Shown piece by piece: positions 25,428-34,557 of a DNA stretch of 64,000 nt. The notes beneath the pieces are model-generated. The model did not search any database. It was not told where the DNA came from and was given only the letters and a program-made list of their open reading frames with translations. Position numbers and translations under genes: made by a program. The number at the start of each line of letters is the position of its first letter. Position 1 is the stretch's first letter. Source of the stretch: CAYSXY01 sp964435165 (lineage in GTDB: Bacteria; Pseudomonadota; Alphaproteobacteria; Rickettsiales; RI-342); assembly GCA_964435165.1 (NCBI GenBank), contig CAYSXY010000009.1, positions 1 to 64,000 of the forward strand, read 5' to 3'.

Positions 25428-26231
25428 TCACACCATGAATTTATCATCATCCTGCAGCACCATCGCCGGCTCCTGCATTGGCCTGACCGATTGTTGTCGT
25501 GCCATCATCGATAAATAAGGCCAACGCCCTTCTGCTAATTCACTGGTGGTAATCAGCGTCATTTCTTTGCCTTGGAGAAACGCCGCCCACCGGTTGAATG
25601 GTACATCTCGTATTGCATCAAAGGTAAGAATATGGCCTGCCGGGATATTAGGCACGCCATGTGATTTGGGAGTCAAACAGCCCTCCTTCTCCAACACTTC
25701 CATCGCGTTGTGATAAGCTGTTGTTTTTTCCGTCAAGCTGGACAGTGCCTTGCCCAAATCCCTTACATGGTCAGCTAAATCGCCTTTCTCGTTCCAAAGC
25801 GGCAATGATGCATGGTCAGCGGTGAGTAAGCGGCTATGCTGATCTATGCATAGTACCTGCTGCGTTGCATCTATTTTCAGTAAGATGAATGGGTAGGCTT
25901 TCACAGCCGCCGGAATATACAGCCCCCGCCAGGCGCCTTTATCATCGACCAGATTATTCTTTACTCCGTCAGAAGAAAAAATAGCGATAGGCATTATGCC
26001 GGAGGTATTCTTGACAAATAACACCGGGTATTCCTGCGCCGCCTGATAAAGTTCCGTCCAGAATAATGGAGCCCATAACAGATGACTGGCAAAGCCATAT
26101 CCTTCTTTTTTCTTCAACCCCAGATGGGCATGTGCCTCACGGCTAAGCGGCGTATACTGGTACATAAAGGCTGTATAATGGTCTTGTTTAGAATCAAATG
26201 AACAGGCATTGTATAACGTCGCAACACGCAT
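25428..26231 (-). CDS. SapC-family protein, first copy
   Basis: This protein has the SapC pattern: YTPLSREAHAHLGL, FASHLLWAPLFWTEL, EYPVLFVKN, then DKGAWRGLYIPAAVKAYPFIL. SapC proteins are encoded next to type I-secreted surface-layer proteins; their role is unproven. Up to 267 residues if read from 26231; an ATG at 26165 (MYQYTPL) matches the usual family start better, although neither has a ribosome site. It lies in an operon with manC and is divergent from pseB. A second copy lies at 39921-40682. Confidence 0.8.
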   Translation of the reverse strand: MRVATLYNACSFDSKQDHYTAFMYQYTPLSREAHAHLGLKKKEGYGFASHLLWAPLFWTELYQAAQEYPVLFVKNTSGIMPIAIFSSDGVKNNLVDDKGAWRGLYIPAAVKAYPFILLKIDATQQVLCIDQHSRLLTADHASLPLWNEKGDLADHVRDLGKALSSLTEKTTAYHNAMEVLEKEGCLTPKSHGVPNIPAGHILTFDAIRDVPFNRWAAFLQGKEMTLITTSELAEGRWPYLSMMARQQSVRPMQEPAMVLQDDDKFMV

Positions 26232-26303
26232 GGGTGAGACGACTAACCGTTACTTTATATTAAGTATGCCTTTTCTTCCAGCAGCAACCTCACTATATTA
26301 GGG

Positions 26304-27434
26304 ATGTTTTATCATCGATGTATGAGTCATATTCTTATGCGAAGTTTTCTACCGCACGCGCTTGATCTTAATAATAAGCATATTCTGGTCACCGGAGGCA
26401 CGGGCACCTTCGGCCAGGCGTTCGTCAAAAATGTGCTAAGCGATTACGCACCGGCCCGCCTGATCATTTATTCGCGTGATGAACTCAAGCAGTTCGATAT
26501 GCAGCAGTCGCTTAAATCCTATCCGCATTATGACAGCTTGCGTTTTTTCATCGGTGATGTGCGTGACCGCGACCGCTTGACCCTCGCCATGCGCGGCATT
26601 GATTATGTGATTCACGCAGCGGCCCTTAAACAAATCCCGGCTGCCGAATACAACCCGATGGAATGTTTGCGCACCAATGTGAACGGGGCAGAGAACATCG
26701 TGCGGGCGGCACTGGATAATCAGGTGAAGAAAGTGGTGGCGCTTTCCACGGACAAGGCGGCCAGTCCACTGAATCTGTACGGAGCCAGTAAATTGGCATC
26801 CGATAAGATTTTCGTCGCGGCCAACCATTTGAGCGGCAGCATCGGCACACGCTTTTCGGTCGTGCGTTATGGCAATGTGGTTGGTTCACGCGGCAGTGTG
26901 ATTCCGTTTTTTCTCAAGCTAATGGCCGAAGATGCAGACCACCTGCCCATCACCGACAACCGTATGACACGTTTTTGGATCACCCTGAAGCAGGGCGTGG
27001 CGTTCGTGCTGTCTTCGCTGGAGATGATGCGTGGCGGCGAGGTGTTTGTGCCGAAAATTCCCAGCATGCGCATTAACGATCTGGCGAGTATGATGGCACC
27101 TGATCTGCCTCAGCGTGTCGTCGGCATTCGCCCCGGCGAGAAATTGCATGAAATTATGATTACAGAAGATGATGCACGTTCGACCATTGAGTTGGATGAT
27201 CGTTACATTATTGAACCGGCCTTCGCCTTCTGGCAGCGCGCTCCTTACCGCTCGGTCGAACCCGTGCCGGTGCCGGAGGAAGGCTTCAGCTATGCCAGTC
27301 ACACTAACACCGAATGGCTGGATCATGCCGGTATGCGCCAGTTGCTGCTGGACTCGGATATTGTTCTACCCGGCTCTCATCATACATCCCAAGCCTCATC
27401 CAAGAGCGCGGCAGCACCGCAGAAAGTTGCCTGA
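26304..27434 (+). CDS. pseB: UDP-N-acetylglucosamine 4,6-dehydratase (inverting)
   Basis: This short-chain dehydrogenase performs the first step of pseudaminic acid synthesis: 4,6-dehydration and C5 epimerisation of UDP-GlcNAc. The NAD(P)-binding motif is ILVTGGTGTFG, and the catalytic Tyr/Lys pair lies in LYGASKLASDK. STDKAASPLNLYG is typical of PseB. The first ATG (26304) gives 376 residues; those at 26322 and 26337 would be closer to the normal length. The C-terminal ~40 residues after QLLLDSDIVLPG are an extra tail. It is coupled to pseC (TGATG). Confidence 0.9.
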   Translation: MFYHRCMSHILMRSFLPHALDLNNKHILVTGGTGTFGQAFVKNVLSDYAPARLIIYSRDELKQFDMQQSLKSYPHYDSLRFFIGDVRDRDRLTLAMRGIDYVIHAAALKQIPAAEYNPMECLRTNVNGAENIVRAALDNQVKKVVALSTDKAASPLNLYGASKLASDKIFVAANHLSGSIGTRFSVVRYGNVVGSRGSVIPFFLKLMAEDADHLPITDNRMTRFWITLKQGVAFVLSSLEMMRGGEVFVPKIPSMRINDLASMMAPDLPQRVVGIRPGEKLHEIMITEDDARSTIELDDRYIIEPAFAFWQRAPYRSVEPVPVPEEGFSYASHTNTEWLDHAGMRQLLLDSDIVLPGSHHTSQASSKSAAAPQKVA

Positions 27435-28669
27435 TGCTGCCTTATGGCCGTCAGCTGATTGAAGAGGACGATATAGACGCTGTTGTTGAAGCGTTACGCA
27501 GTCCTTTCTTAACGACCGGGCCTGCGGTTGCCGCTTTCGAAGACGCATTGGCGGATGCGGTAGATGCTCCTTATGCCGTCGCCTGTTCCAGCGGCACGGC
27601 GGCCCTACACCTTGCCTGCATGGCGGTGGAACTTGGCACAGGCGATGCCGCCATTGTGCCTAGCATGACCTTTCTGGCCACGGCCAATGCCGTGCGCTTT
27701 TGTGGGGCCGAAGTAGTGTTTGCTGATGTGTGCCCGCAGACCGGGCTAATGACCCCGGAGACATTGGAAGCCGCCCTTAAACAGGCAAAACATCAAGGGT
27801 TACATGTAAAGGCTGCTTTCCCGGTTCATTTGAACGGACAGACGGCAGACTTGCCTGCTATTGGCGCTGTGGCTGCAAAAAATGGACTGACACTCATTGA
27901 AGATGGGTGCCATGCGCTGGGCACGCAATATCATAATGGAACGAATGCGATGAGATCAGTTGGGGACTCTCGCATCAGCCAGATGACCTCCTTTTCGTTT
28001 CATCCGGTCAAAACCATCGCGATGGGTGAAGGTGGCGCCGTCACTACGCGCGATGCAGCCCTGGCAGAGCGCATGCGTCGTTTGCGTAATCATGGGATGG
28101 TGCGTACGGACGATCCAGCCTCTCTCTCCAGGCCGGACTATGGCACCGACGGGCAAGGGCATGTGATGCCTTGGTATTATGAAATGCCGGAGGTCGGGTA
28201 TAATTACCGGGCCAGCGATATTCATTGTGCGCTGGGTCTGTCTCAATTACGTAAGCTTGCGCGTTTCAAACGCATCCGCCGAGCGCTGAAAGCACAGTAT
28301 GATACGCTGCTCGCGCCGCTGGCGCCTGCGATTATTCCGGTTCCTCACCTGCCTTATTCGGAAGCGACCTACCATCTGTGTGCGGTGCATGTGGACTGGC
28401 AAGCGTTGGGAATGGAGCGCAGTGCCATGATGCAGCAGTTAATAGCAGCGGGCATCGGCACGCAGGTCCATTATATTCCGGTTCATCAACAACCTTATTA
28501 TCGTGCCCGCTATGGCTCTTTGTCGCTGCCCGGGGCCGATGCCTACTACCACTCTATCCTCAGCCTTCCGCTGCATGTGGGCATGCAAGAGGAGGATGTC
28601 GCCCGGGTGGTCCATCAGCTAACTCAAATGCTCAAGCACGCCGATACCGCCGCGCTTGCCAGCGCCTGA
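27434..28669 (+). CDS. pseC: UDP-4-amino-4,6-dideoxy-altrose transaminase
   Basis: This 411-residue PLP enzyme of the DegT/DnrJ/EryC1/StrS family adds the 4-amino group to the PseB product. Motifs are FLTTGPAVAAFEDAL, CSSGTAALHLAC, EDGCHALG, and the PLP-lysine segment HPVKTIAMGEGGAV. The ATG at 27434 overlaps the pseB stop. Paired with PseB it gives the 4-amino sugar needed for pseudaminic acid; the next steps are encoded about 5-10 kb away. Confidence 0.9.
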   Translation: MLPYGRQLIEEDDIDAVVEALRSPFLTTGPAVAAFEDALADAVDAPYAVACSSGTAALHLACMAVELGTGDAAIVPSMTFLATANAVRFCGAEVVFADVCPQTGLMTPETLEAALKQAKHQGLHVKAAFPVHLNGQTADLPAIGAVAAKNGLTLIEDGCHALGTQYHNGTNAMRSVGDSRISQMTSFSFHPVKTIAMGEGGAVTTRDAALAERMRRLRNHGMVRTDDPASLSRPDYGTDGQGHVMPWYYEMPEVGYNYRASDIHCALGLSQLRKLARFKRIRRALKAQYDTLLAPLAPAIIPVPHLPYSEATYHLCAVHVDWQALGMERSAMMQQLIAAGIGTQVHYIPVHQQPYYRARYGSLSLPGADAYYHSILSLPLHVGMQEEDVARVVHQLTQMLKHADTAALASA

Positions 28670-28735
28670 CCGTCAAGTGCGGCATGCCTTGCATAATATG
28701 CGCTTCTGGCTTGGCCATTTGATGCTAAATAATGA

Positions 28736-30253
28736 TCACTCTTCGCGCATGGCGGTGCGCATGATTTTCGTCCAGGGCGAGATTAAATAATCCAGTGCCG
28801 TACGTTCCCCGGCTTTAATCAGCACTTCGGCCGGCATGCCCGGTATCAGCACGGTATCCCCCAGCACGGCCATTTCTTCCGCCGGCACTTCCACCACCGC
28901 CCGGTAATATTGTTCGCCATCGCGCATTTCCAATGCATCGGCCGATAAAGTTTTGATGTAACCGCGCAGCAATGGAGCGGTACGCAACGACAGTCCCGGC
29001 AGGCGAATTTCCGCCTCCATGCCTTTATGCACCGAATCAATGTCAATTGGAGAGATGCGCGCATCAACCACCAGTTTTTCATTGTCGGGTACCACGCTGA
29101 CAAAAGATCCGCCCGGTGCAATCACGCCGCCAATGGTATGGACATTGAGCCCCACCACCTGGCCATCGACCGGCGAGCGGACAATAGTACGCTCCAGCGT
29201 ATCCTGCGCTGCCTGCATGCGAGGCAGAATATCAGCAATGGCCGCACGCACTTCGCGCAGTTCATCAATCACCTTGCTGCGGAAATTTTGTTGAAACTGA
29301 ATGATTTCGATTTCCGTCTGGCCGATTTGCACCTGTGCTTTGGAAATTTCAGCCACCAAGCGTGCCACCTCTCCTTTCAGGTCAGCAGCTGCCCGCTCCA
29401 ATGCCAGCACCCGAGTGCGTGATGAAAAGCCCTTGGCCAGCAATTTGCGCAGGCCCTTCAGTTCATCTTCAATCAGTACCATCTGTTCTTCAATGGATTC
29501 TTTCTGTCCCTGCATCCCACTAATCTGGTCTTGCAGCTGTGTCATCCGCTGACGCAATATTTCTTTTTGGTTCGCCAGCTCTTCCTGACGTGCCTTAAAT
29601 AATTGTTGCTGGGCAATAATTGTGTTTTCCACCTCCGCATCATCGCGATTCTGCTGCAGGGCGTCGCCAATGACGATATCCTCGGCCCCATCTTTCTCTG
29701 CCAGCAGACGCGCTTCGGTTGCCAGCAATTCCACATAGCGGCGATGATGAATATCATAATTGGCTTTGGCACGCGTATCGTCGAGGCGGATGAGTACCTG
29801 CCCGTCTTTGACAAAATCACCATCTTTCACGGCAATTTCCTGGATGATACCGCCTTCCAGATGCTGAATGGTTTTACGATTCCCTTCCACTGAAATGGCG
29901 CCGAACGCATGCGTTCCTTTTGCTAAGGGCGCAAATGCCGCCCAGATGAAAAAACTACCGAATGCCAGAATAATCACTAAATAGCCTGAGCGAATGGCAC
30001 GGCGTACATCCATCACATCACGCGCCGACTCTCCCGCCAGGATATTTCTTCCCAGTAATTCGCGCACCAATCTGTGCCCAGAGAGACTCGCCTGCGCCGC
30101 AGAGCGGCGTATATCACGCCCCAACTGGCGGCGCGCTTCGGCAGAGCGCGTGGCCTCTTTTAATGCGTTCAAACCGGCCATCATGCGTGTTATCGCCGCT
30201 GTCCCTGTCTGCTTCACATACTGAGAAAAACCTGTGCGTTTCAGTGTCGTCAT
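28736..30253 (-). CDS. Type I secretion membrane-fusion protein (HlyD family), second pair
   Basis: This 505-residue periplasmic adaptor has a long N-terminal cytoplasmic part (~90 residues) and one membrane helix (~104-124: YLVIILAFGSFFIWAAFAPL). Lipoyl-like halves (IQHLEGGIIQEIAVKDGD and VDGQVVGLNVHTIGG), coiled coil and a barrel domain follow. The ATG at 30253 has AGGAAAG upstream. It ends an operon of six minus-strand genes that begins with the formyltransferase, 41 bases after its ABC partner. Confidence 0.93.
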   Translation of the reverse strand: MTTLKRTGFSQYVKQTGTAAITRMMAGLNALKEATRSAEARRQLGRDIRRSAAQASLSGHRLVRELLGRNILAGESARDVMDVRRAIRSGYLVIILAFGSFFIWAAFAPLAKGTHAFGAISVEGNRKTIQHLEGGIIQEIAVKDGDFVKDGQVLIRLDDTRAKANYDIHHRRYVELLATEARLLAEKDGAEDIVIGDALQQNRDDAEVENTIIAQQQLFKARQEELANQKEILRQRMTQLQDQISGMQGQKESIEEQMVLIEDELKGLRKLLAKGFSSRTRVLALERAAADLKGEVARLVAEISKAQVQIGQTEIEIIQFQQNFRSKVIDELREVRAAIADILPRMQAAQDTLERTIVRSPVDGQVVGLNVHTIGGVIAPGGSFVSVVPDNEKLVVDARISPIDIDSVHKGMEAEIRLPGLSLRTAPLLRGYIKTLSADALEMRDGEQYYRAVVEVPAEEMAVLGDTVLIPGMPAEVLIKAGERTALDYLISPWTKIMRTAMREE

Positions 30254-30293
30254 GAAGAATCTTTCCTGTTTACAATCAATCGCGTAATGCGGC

Positions 30294-32048
30294 TCACACA
30301 GCCGGCGCCATGCTACGCATGGAGGTGACGTTGGTATTTGCCGCTTCCTCACCTTGTTTGACCGGCTGGGTCAAGGTGGGCAGCACCTGTTCTTTCAGAC
30401 CAAACGCCACCGCCTGCCCTGCCTTGAGATAAAGCAATTTATTCATACTCTGAATGGTGCGTGGATTATGGGCAATCACCACCACCGTCACGCCTTCTTG
30501 ACGCAGATGCGCCAGCGCTGCTGCCAGGGCCTGCTCTCCCTGCTGATCGAGGTTTGAATTAGGCTCGTCCAGCACGATAAAAGCCGGGTCATTATACAAT
30601 GCACGCGCCAGTCCGATCCATTGGCGCTGCCCACCTGATAATATGCCGCCCTGGCTGCGTATTTCCGTATCATAGCCTTGGGGCTGCTGAAGAATACGCT
30701 CATGCACGCCGGCCTTTTTCGCTGCGCGGACAATCGCTTCGTCATCGCGCTCGCCGAAACGGGCAATATTATCGGCAATGGTGCCATCAAACAGTTCGAT
30801 ATCCTGCGGCAGATAGCCGAGATACTGGCCTAAATCACGGTGATCCCAATTATAGACGTCTGCTCCGTCTAACCGCACATGCCCGGCTAGTGGCTTCCAG
30901 ACGCCCACAAGCAAGCGCGCCAATGTGGATTTACCGGCACCGCTCGGGCCAATCACGCCCAGCCCATCGCCGGGCTCTAACTCAAAGCTGACATTACGAA
31001 TCGTATGGCGCTCCGCTGCGGGCGGCGCCGCCACCACCCCTTCCAACTGCAATGCCCCAACCGGGCGCGGCAGCCTGGTAATTTTGCTTTCATCCTCTTC
31101 ATTATGTGACAGCAGCTCCTGCAAATGCTGATAAGATTCACGGGCTGTGGCAAATCCGCGCCAGCCACCAATCACCATTTGAATCGGTGCGATCATTCGC
31201 ATCATTAAGATGTTGGCAGCAAACATGACACCGGGCGTGACCGTGTGTTGCAGCGCCAGGTAACAGGCCGCCCCCAGCATAACCACCTGCATAATAAAGC
31301 TGGAGGTTTTGACCATGGCATTGACCCGGCCCATTTTTTCCGATGCCAGCGTAAAATCATCCAGTGACTGGTCACGGTGAAGTGCCCAGCGCTTACGAAT
31401 CCCTTCAAACATGCCCATCGCCGACAGCGCTTCCGCATTGCGCAAGCTTGTCTCGGCAAAATAGGTGGCTTTACGCATTTCCTCACCGCCGCTGAGCATT
31501 TGCGGGCGCGATTTCAACTCATTATACAAGCCCATTCCCAAGACGACGATCGTACCACACAGGGCAATGATGCCGAGCATGGGGTGGAGTAGGAAAATCG
31601 CGAGCAGGAAGATGGGAATAAATGGCACATCAAGGAATGAGACCATTCCCGAACCTGAGAAAAACTGACGGATCGCGTCGATATCTCCCAGCCCCTGCAC
31701 GCTGGCCGGACGTTTTAAGTTCAGCTTGAACAAGGCGCTGAAAGCCTTGGGCGACAAGACGCTGTCAATATGGCCACCCAGACGCGACAAGACAATATGG
31801 CGGATACTGTCCAATATGCCCATAATGAGCAACAGGCCGAGCGTGATGACGGTCAGTGCAATCAGCGTGGACTCACTGCGGCTGGATAAGACGCGGTCAA
31901 ATAGCTGCATCATATAGATCGGCACGACCAGCATCATCAGGTTGACGAAGAAACTGAACAGGCCCACTGACATAATCGGGCCGCGTATGCTCATAAGCAA
32001 TTGTTTCAATTCTTGCTGGGCGCTATTCGCCGCTGGCTTCTGTACCAT
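30294..32048 (-). CDS. Type I secretion ABC transporter (PrtD family), second pair
   Basis: This 584-residue half-transporter has an N-terminal membrane domain (VGLFSFFVNLMMLVVPIYMMQLFDRVLSSR) and a C-terminal ATPase. The ATPase is fully canonical: Walker A GPSGAGKST, signature LSGGQRQW, Walker B FIVLDEPNSNLD, H-loop VVVIAH. It is read with the HlyD gene downstream. It is the likelier exporter of the RTX protein at 44847 because the first pair has a degenerate signature, but that choice is inference. Confidence 0.94.
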   Translation of the reverse strand: MVQKPAANSAQQELKQLLMSIRGPIMSVGLFSFFVNLMMLVVPIYMMQLFDRVLSSRSESTLIALTVITLGLLLIMGILDSIRHIVLSRLGGHIDSVLSPKAFSALFKLNLKRPASVQGLGDIDAIRQFFSGSGMVSFLDVPFIPIFLLAIFLLHPMLGIIALCGTIVVLGMGLYNELKSRPQMLSGGEEMRKATYFAETSLRNAEALSAMGMFEGIRKRWALHRDQSLDDFTLASEKMGRVNAMVKTSSFIMQVVMLGAACYLALQHTVTPGVMFAANILMMRMIAPIQMVIGGWRGFATARESYQHLQELLSHNEEDESKITRLPRPVGALQLEGVVAAPPAAERHTIRNVSFELEPGDGLGVIGPSGAGKSTLARLLVGVWKPLAGHVRLDGADVYNWDHRDLGQYLGYLPQDIELFDGTIADNIARFGERDDEAIVRAAKKAGVHERILQQPQGYDTEIRSQGGILSGGQRQWIGLARALYNDPAFIVLDEPNSNLDQQGEQALAAALAHLRQEGVTVVVIAHNPRTIQSMNKLLYLKAGQAVAFGLKEQVLPTLTQPVKQGEEAANTNVTSMRSMAPAV

Positions 32049-32147
32049 ATATCCTTGCCACGTTGATTGTTACTCCGAAAAACCGCTGCGTGTGTGCTGT
32101 CTCAGCACTCTTTTTTTCCAAAGGCATCCTTTATGCATCTGTCGGCA

Positions 32148-32870
32148 TCAGTCGATCTTTATTTCTACCTCTTTTCGCACAGACAGCAAGATTTCTTTGC
32201 TGGTCGGCACAAAAAGCTCTGTTTGCCCAGATTCCAGCATTCTAATCATTTCTGAAAACGTCAAAATATCTAACACACTGTATTCCTGTTTTTTGTTATG
32301 AGAGCGACGCCTTATCTCCGCTGCTGATACCGGCAATGATGCGCCGATGACCACATCAAGACACCCGCGCGTTTCTATCAAGGCGTAGGGCGTGAGAGAT
32401 GTTGCCTGCTCCAGTTGCAATCCTGTTTCCTCATGTAGCTCAGTCGATAGCTGGCCTGCCAGTAGTTCGACTGCACTCGTGGGCTGGGCTTGCACCTCGA
32501 CGCCACCGGAAGGCACAAGCTCCCAACACCCGGGATGCTGGGTCACATTGTCAGCGCGACGGCCACAAAGATAGCCATGCGGGGTTTCAATCACACCGCT
32601 CACAGCAAGCGCTAACGGTGCTGTACTTTCGGCAAACTCGTCGTGATGATAGCAGACCCACCAATCCGCATAGGCCATCGGCGCAATCACCAGCTTCTCA
32701 GCTGTGTAATGTCGTACCCCGTAAAGCCTGCCATTGGTCAGGCCAGGATGATGCCGTCTTGCTTCCTGCCAGCACTGATCCATCGCCTTGCGCTGCGGAG
32801 ATGACCCAGGCCGAATGGCGTCCGGTTGCACCGTCAATATGGGCCAGTCATTCAGTCGAGTCACTGCCAT
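32148..32870 (-). CDS. Nudix-like hydrolase with imperfect Nudix box
   Basis: This 240-residue protein carries a Nudix-like domain (VSGVIETPHGYLCGRRADNVTQHPGCWELVPSGG as its first block in outline, then STELHEETGLQLE). The Nudix box normally reads R-E-U-x-E-E-x-G; here the Arg is Thr (TELHEETGL). The metal-binding Glu residues are kept, so hydrolysis of a nucleotide-diphosphate substrate is possible. It overlaps the HAD gene stop by ten bases and lies within the nonulosonate operon. A role in removing or proofreading sugar nucleotides is a guess. Confidence 0.7.
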   Translation of the reverse strand: MAVTRLNDWPILTVQPDAIRPGSSPQRKAMDQCWQEARRHHPGLTNGRLYGVRHYTAEKLVIAPMAYADWWVCYHHDEFAESTAPLALAVSGVIETPHGYLCGRRADNVTQHPGCWELVPSGGVEVQAQPTSAVELLAGQLSTELHEETGLQLEQATSLTPYALIETRGCLDVVIGASLPVSAAEIRRRSHNKKQEYSVLDILTFSEMIRMLESGQTELFVPTSKEILLSVRKEVEIKID

Positions 32871-33499
32871 AGCAGTGCCAATTCATCAAAATGGTGCAAA
32901 GGCAGCACGACACCTGATTGTTCCCCTGCCGCACTGCCATAGGCATAAATGCGGGCAATACCGGCGTCCGTCGCGGCTGTAATGCCTGCTGCAGAGTCTT
33001 CCACCGCCACCGCATCGCTGGCATTGCAATGCAACTGGGCGAGCGCTTGATGATAAGGCTCGGGGTGCGGCTTGCCATGGCTGACCATTTCGCCGTCGAT
33101 AATGGCAGTGATATGCTCATGAAGCCGGTGGCGCGCAAGCCAGTCTTCCACCAATATGCGCGCCGATGACGTAACGACGGCGACCGCACATTTGCAGCTT
33201 GCGGCCTTCATAACGATTTGCTCTACACCGGCACTTGGCTGAGCCGTTGCATAGGCCTGGGCCACCTGTTGAAGATACGCCTGATGGAGCTGATCTTCTG
33301 ACTGAGCAAGACGATAACGTTGCTTGAGCGTCGAGACAATGGCGCTGAGTGGCGGGCCATTGAGTTCGTCAAACTCGGCATCACTGCCAGCAACACCGGC
33401 ATGTGTGTGCAGAAACTGATGATAGGCACGGCGCATGGTCGGCAGCGTATCGGCCAGGGTGCCGTCAAAATCAAGCAGCAGCGCTTGTGGCGGCTTCAC
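32861..33499 (-). CDS. HAD-superfamily phosphatase in the nonulosonate operon
   Basis: This 212-residue protein has HAD motif I (LLLDFDGTLADT), motif II (VVTSS), and motifs III/IV (GKPHPEPY and VEDSAAGITAA). The cap resembles beta-phosphoglucomutase/phosphoglycolate phosphatase. I chose the GTG at 33499 as start; it lies inside the 3' end of the synthase gene with AAGGGG upstream, while longer reading of the frame has no motif support. It could dephosphorylate a sugar phosphate of this pathway. PseI-type synthases do not release a phosphorylated product, so its need is unclear. Confidence 0.78.
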   Translation of the reverse strand: MKPPQALLLDFDGTLADTLPTMRRAYHQFLHTHAGVAGSDAEFDELNGPPLSAIVSTLKQRYRLAQSEDQLHQAYLQQVAQAYATAQPSAGVEQIVMKAASCKCAVAVVTSSARILVEDWLARHRLHEHITAIIDGEMVSHGKPHPEPYHQALAQLHCNASDAVAVEDSAAGITAATDAGIARIYAYGSAAGEQSGVVLPLHHFDELALLWQ

Positions 33500-34538
33500 G
33501 CTGCCAGTCCCCTTCGCCAATACCCTCTCCTGCGGCAATATTTCGCATCGCCCGGGATCCGCTGATCTGGTCGATAAATTGCGAATGTACGCCCTTGGAT
33601 TGTTTGCCGGCACGTAATATATCGATATTCTTCCCTTCCTGCAGCACCTCCCCTTTTGTGATGGCGCATGTGGCCTGCACGGCACGCTGGGCAAAGCCAT
33701 AGAGCTCCCGCTCTGCATCCTGCACCTGTTTGATACCGTCGCCCAACACCGCTTCGGTCGCACGGATAGCATCCACCATCGCCTTGAGCTCATCCGGTTC
33801 CACGGCGAAGGCATGATCCGGCCCGGGCAGACGGTTTTGTAAGGTATAGTGCTTCTCGATTACGGTTGCTCCCAACGCCACGGCAGCGGCCGGGCCGTAG
33901 GTTGGGTGGCGGCTGTGATCGGAAAACCCTCCTGCCACGGAGAATCGCTCCATCAGCCAGGGAATCACCCGCAGGTTAAGCGTCTCCAGCGGCGCCGGAT
34001 AGGCGGCCGTGCACTGCATGAGCGTTAAATCGGTACCACCCTCTGCTCGATAATGGTCAACCGCCCAGGCAATATCCGCCTCATCACTCCCCCCGGTTGA
34101 CATAATGAGTGGTTTGCCGCTCGTTGCCACTGCTTCGATGAGCCGCCGATGCGTCAGTTCATAGGAGGCAATCTTGTGGCGCGATACGTAAGGATCGACC
34201 GCCGCAAAATCTGCCAGGCTGAACGGTGTGGTCATGAATTCCAACCCGCATTGCTGCGTGTAGTCCGCTAATTCCGGCACCATCTCATAAGGCATAGATA
34301 GATCAGCGAAAATATCGTGAATATCTTCCTGAATGCCCGCATCGCTGAGATAATCGCTCTGGCCCGCTCCCGGCGCGTAGACAGTCTCCGGCCGGTAGGT
34401 CTGAAATTTCACGGCATCCGCGCCCGCTTCTGCCGCCACTTCAATCAGTGCACGAGCCATCTCGCGATCACGCTTTGGCGTTCCCATGCGCCAGTTAGAA
34501 CCAGCTTCAGCAATGATAAAAACATGGTGATGTGTCAT
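33471..34538 (-). CDS. pseI: Pseudaminic acid synthase (NeuB family)
   Basis: This 355-residue aldolase-type enzyme condenses PEP with a 2,4-diacylamino-hexose to make a nonulosonic acid. Motifs are IIAEAGSNW near the N-terminus, AGADAVKFQTYRPETVY, KIASYELTHRRLIEA, GGFSDHSRHPTYGPAAAVALGA (first part of the metal site) and EKHYTL. The C-terminal SAF antifreeze-like domain begins near ~285. Assignment to PseI rather than LegI or NeuB rests on the pseB, pseC and pseF companions. It follows the formyltransferase gene by 19 bases. Confidence 0.85.
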   Translation of the reverse strand: MTHHHVFIIAEAGSNWRMGTPKRDREMARALIEVAAEAGADAVKFQTYRPETVYAPGAGQSDYLSDAGIQEDIHDIFADLSMPYEMVPELADYTQQCGLEFMTTPFSLADFAAVDPYVSRHKIASYELTHRRLIEAVATSGKPLIMSTGGSDEADIAWAVDHYRAEGGTDLTLMQCTAAYPAPLETLNLRVIPWLMERFSVAGGFSDHSRHPTYGPAAAVALGATVIEKHYTLQNRLPGPDHAFAVEPDELKAMVDAIRATEAVLGDGIKQVQDAERELYGFAQRAVQATCAITKGEVLQEGKNIDILRAGKQSKGVHSQFIDQISGSRAMRNIAAGEGIGEGDWQREAATSAAA

Positions 34539-34557
34539 TTGTTTTCCTCTCTCTTAC

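Noticed and set aside
32861..33814. 317-residue version of the HAD protein
   Set aside because: Its first ~100 residues are an out-of-frame reading of the pseI 3' end; the HAD motifs begin after the GTG at 33499.
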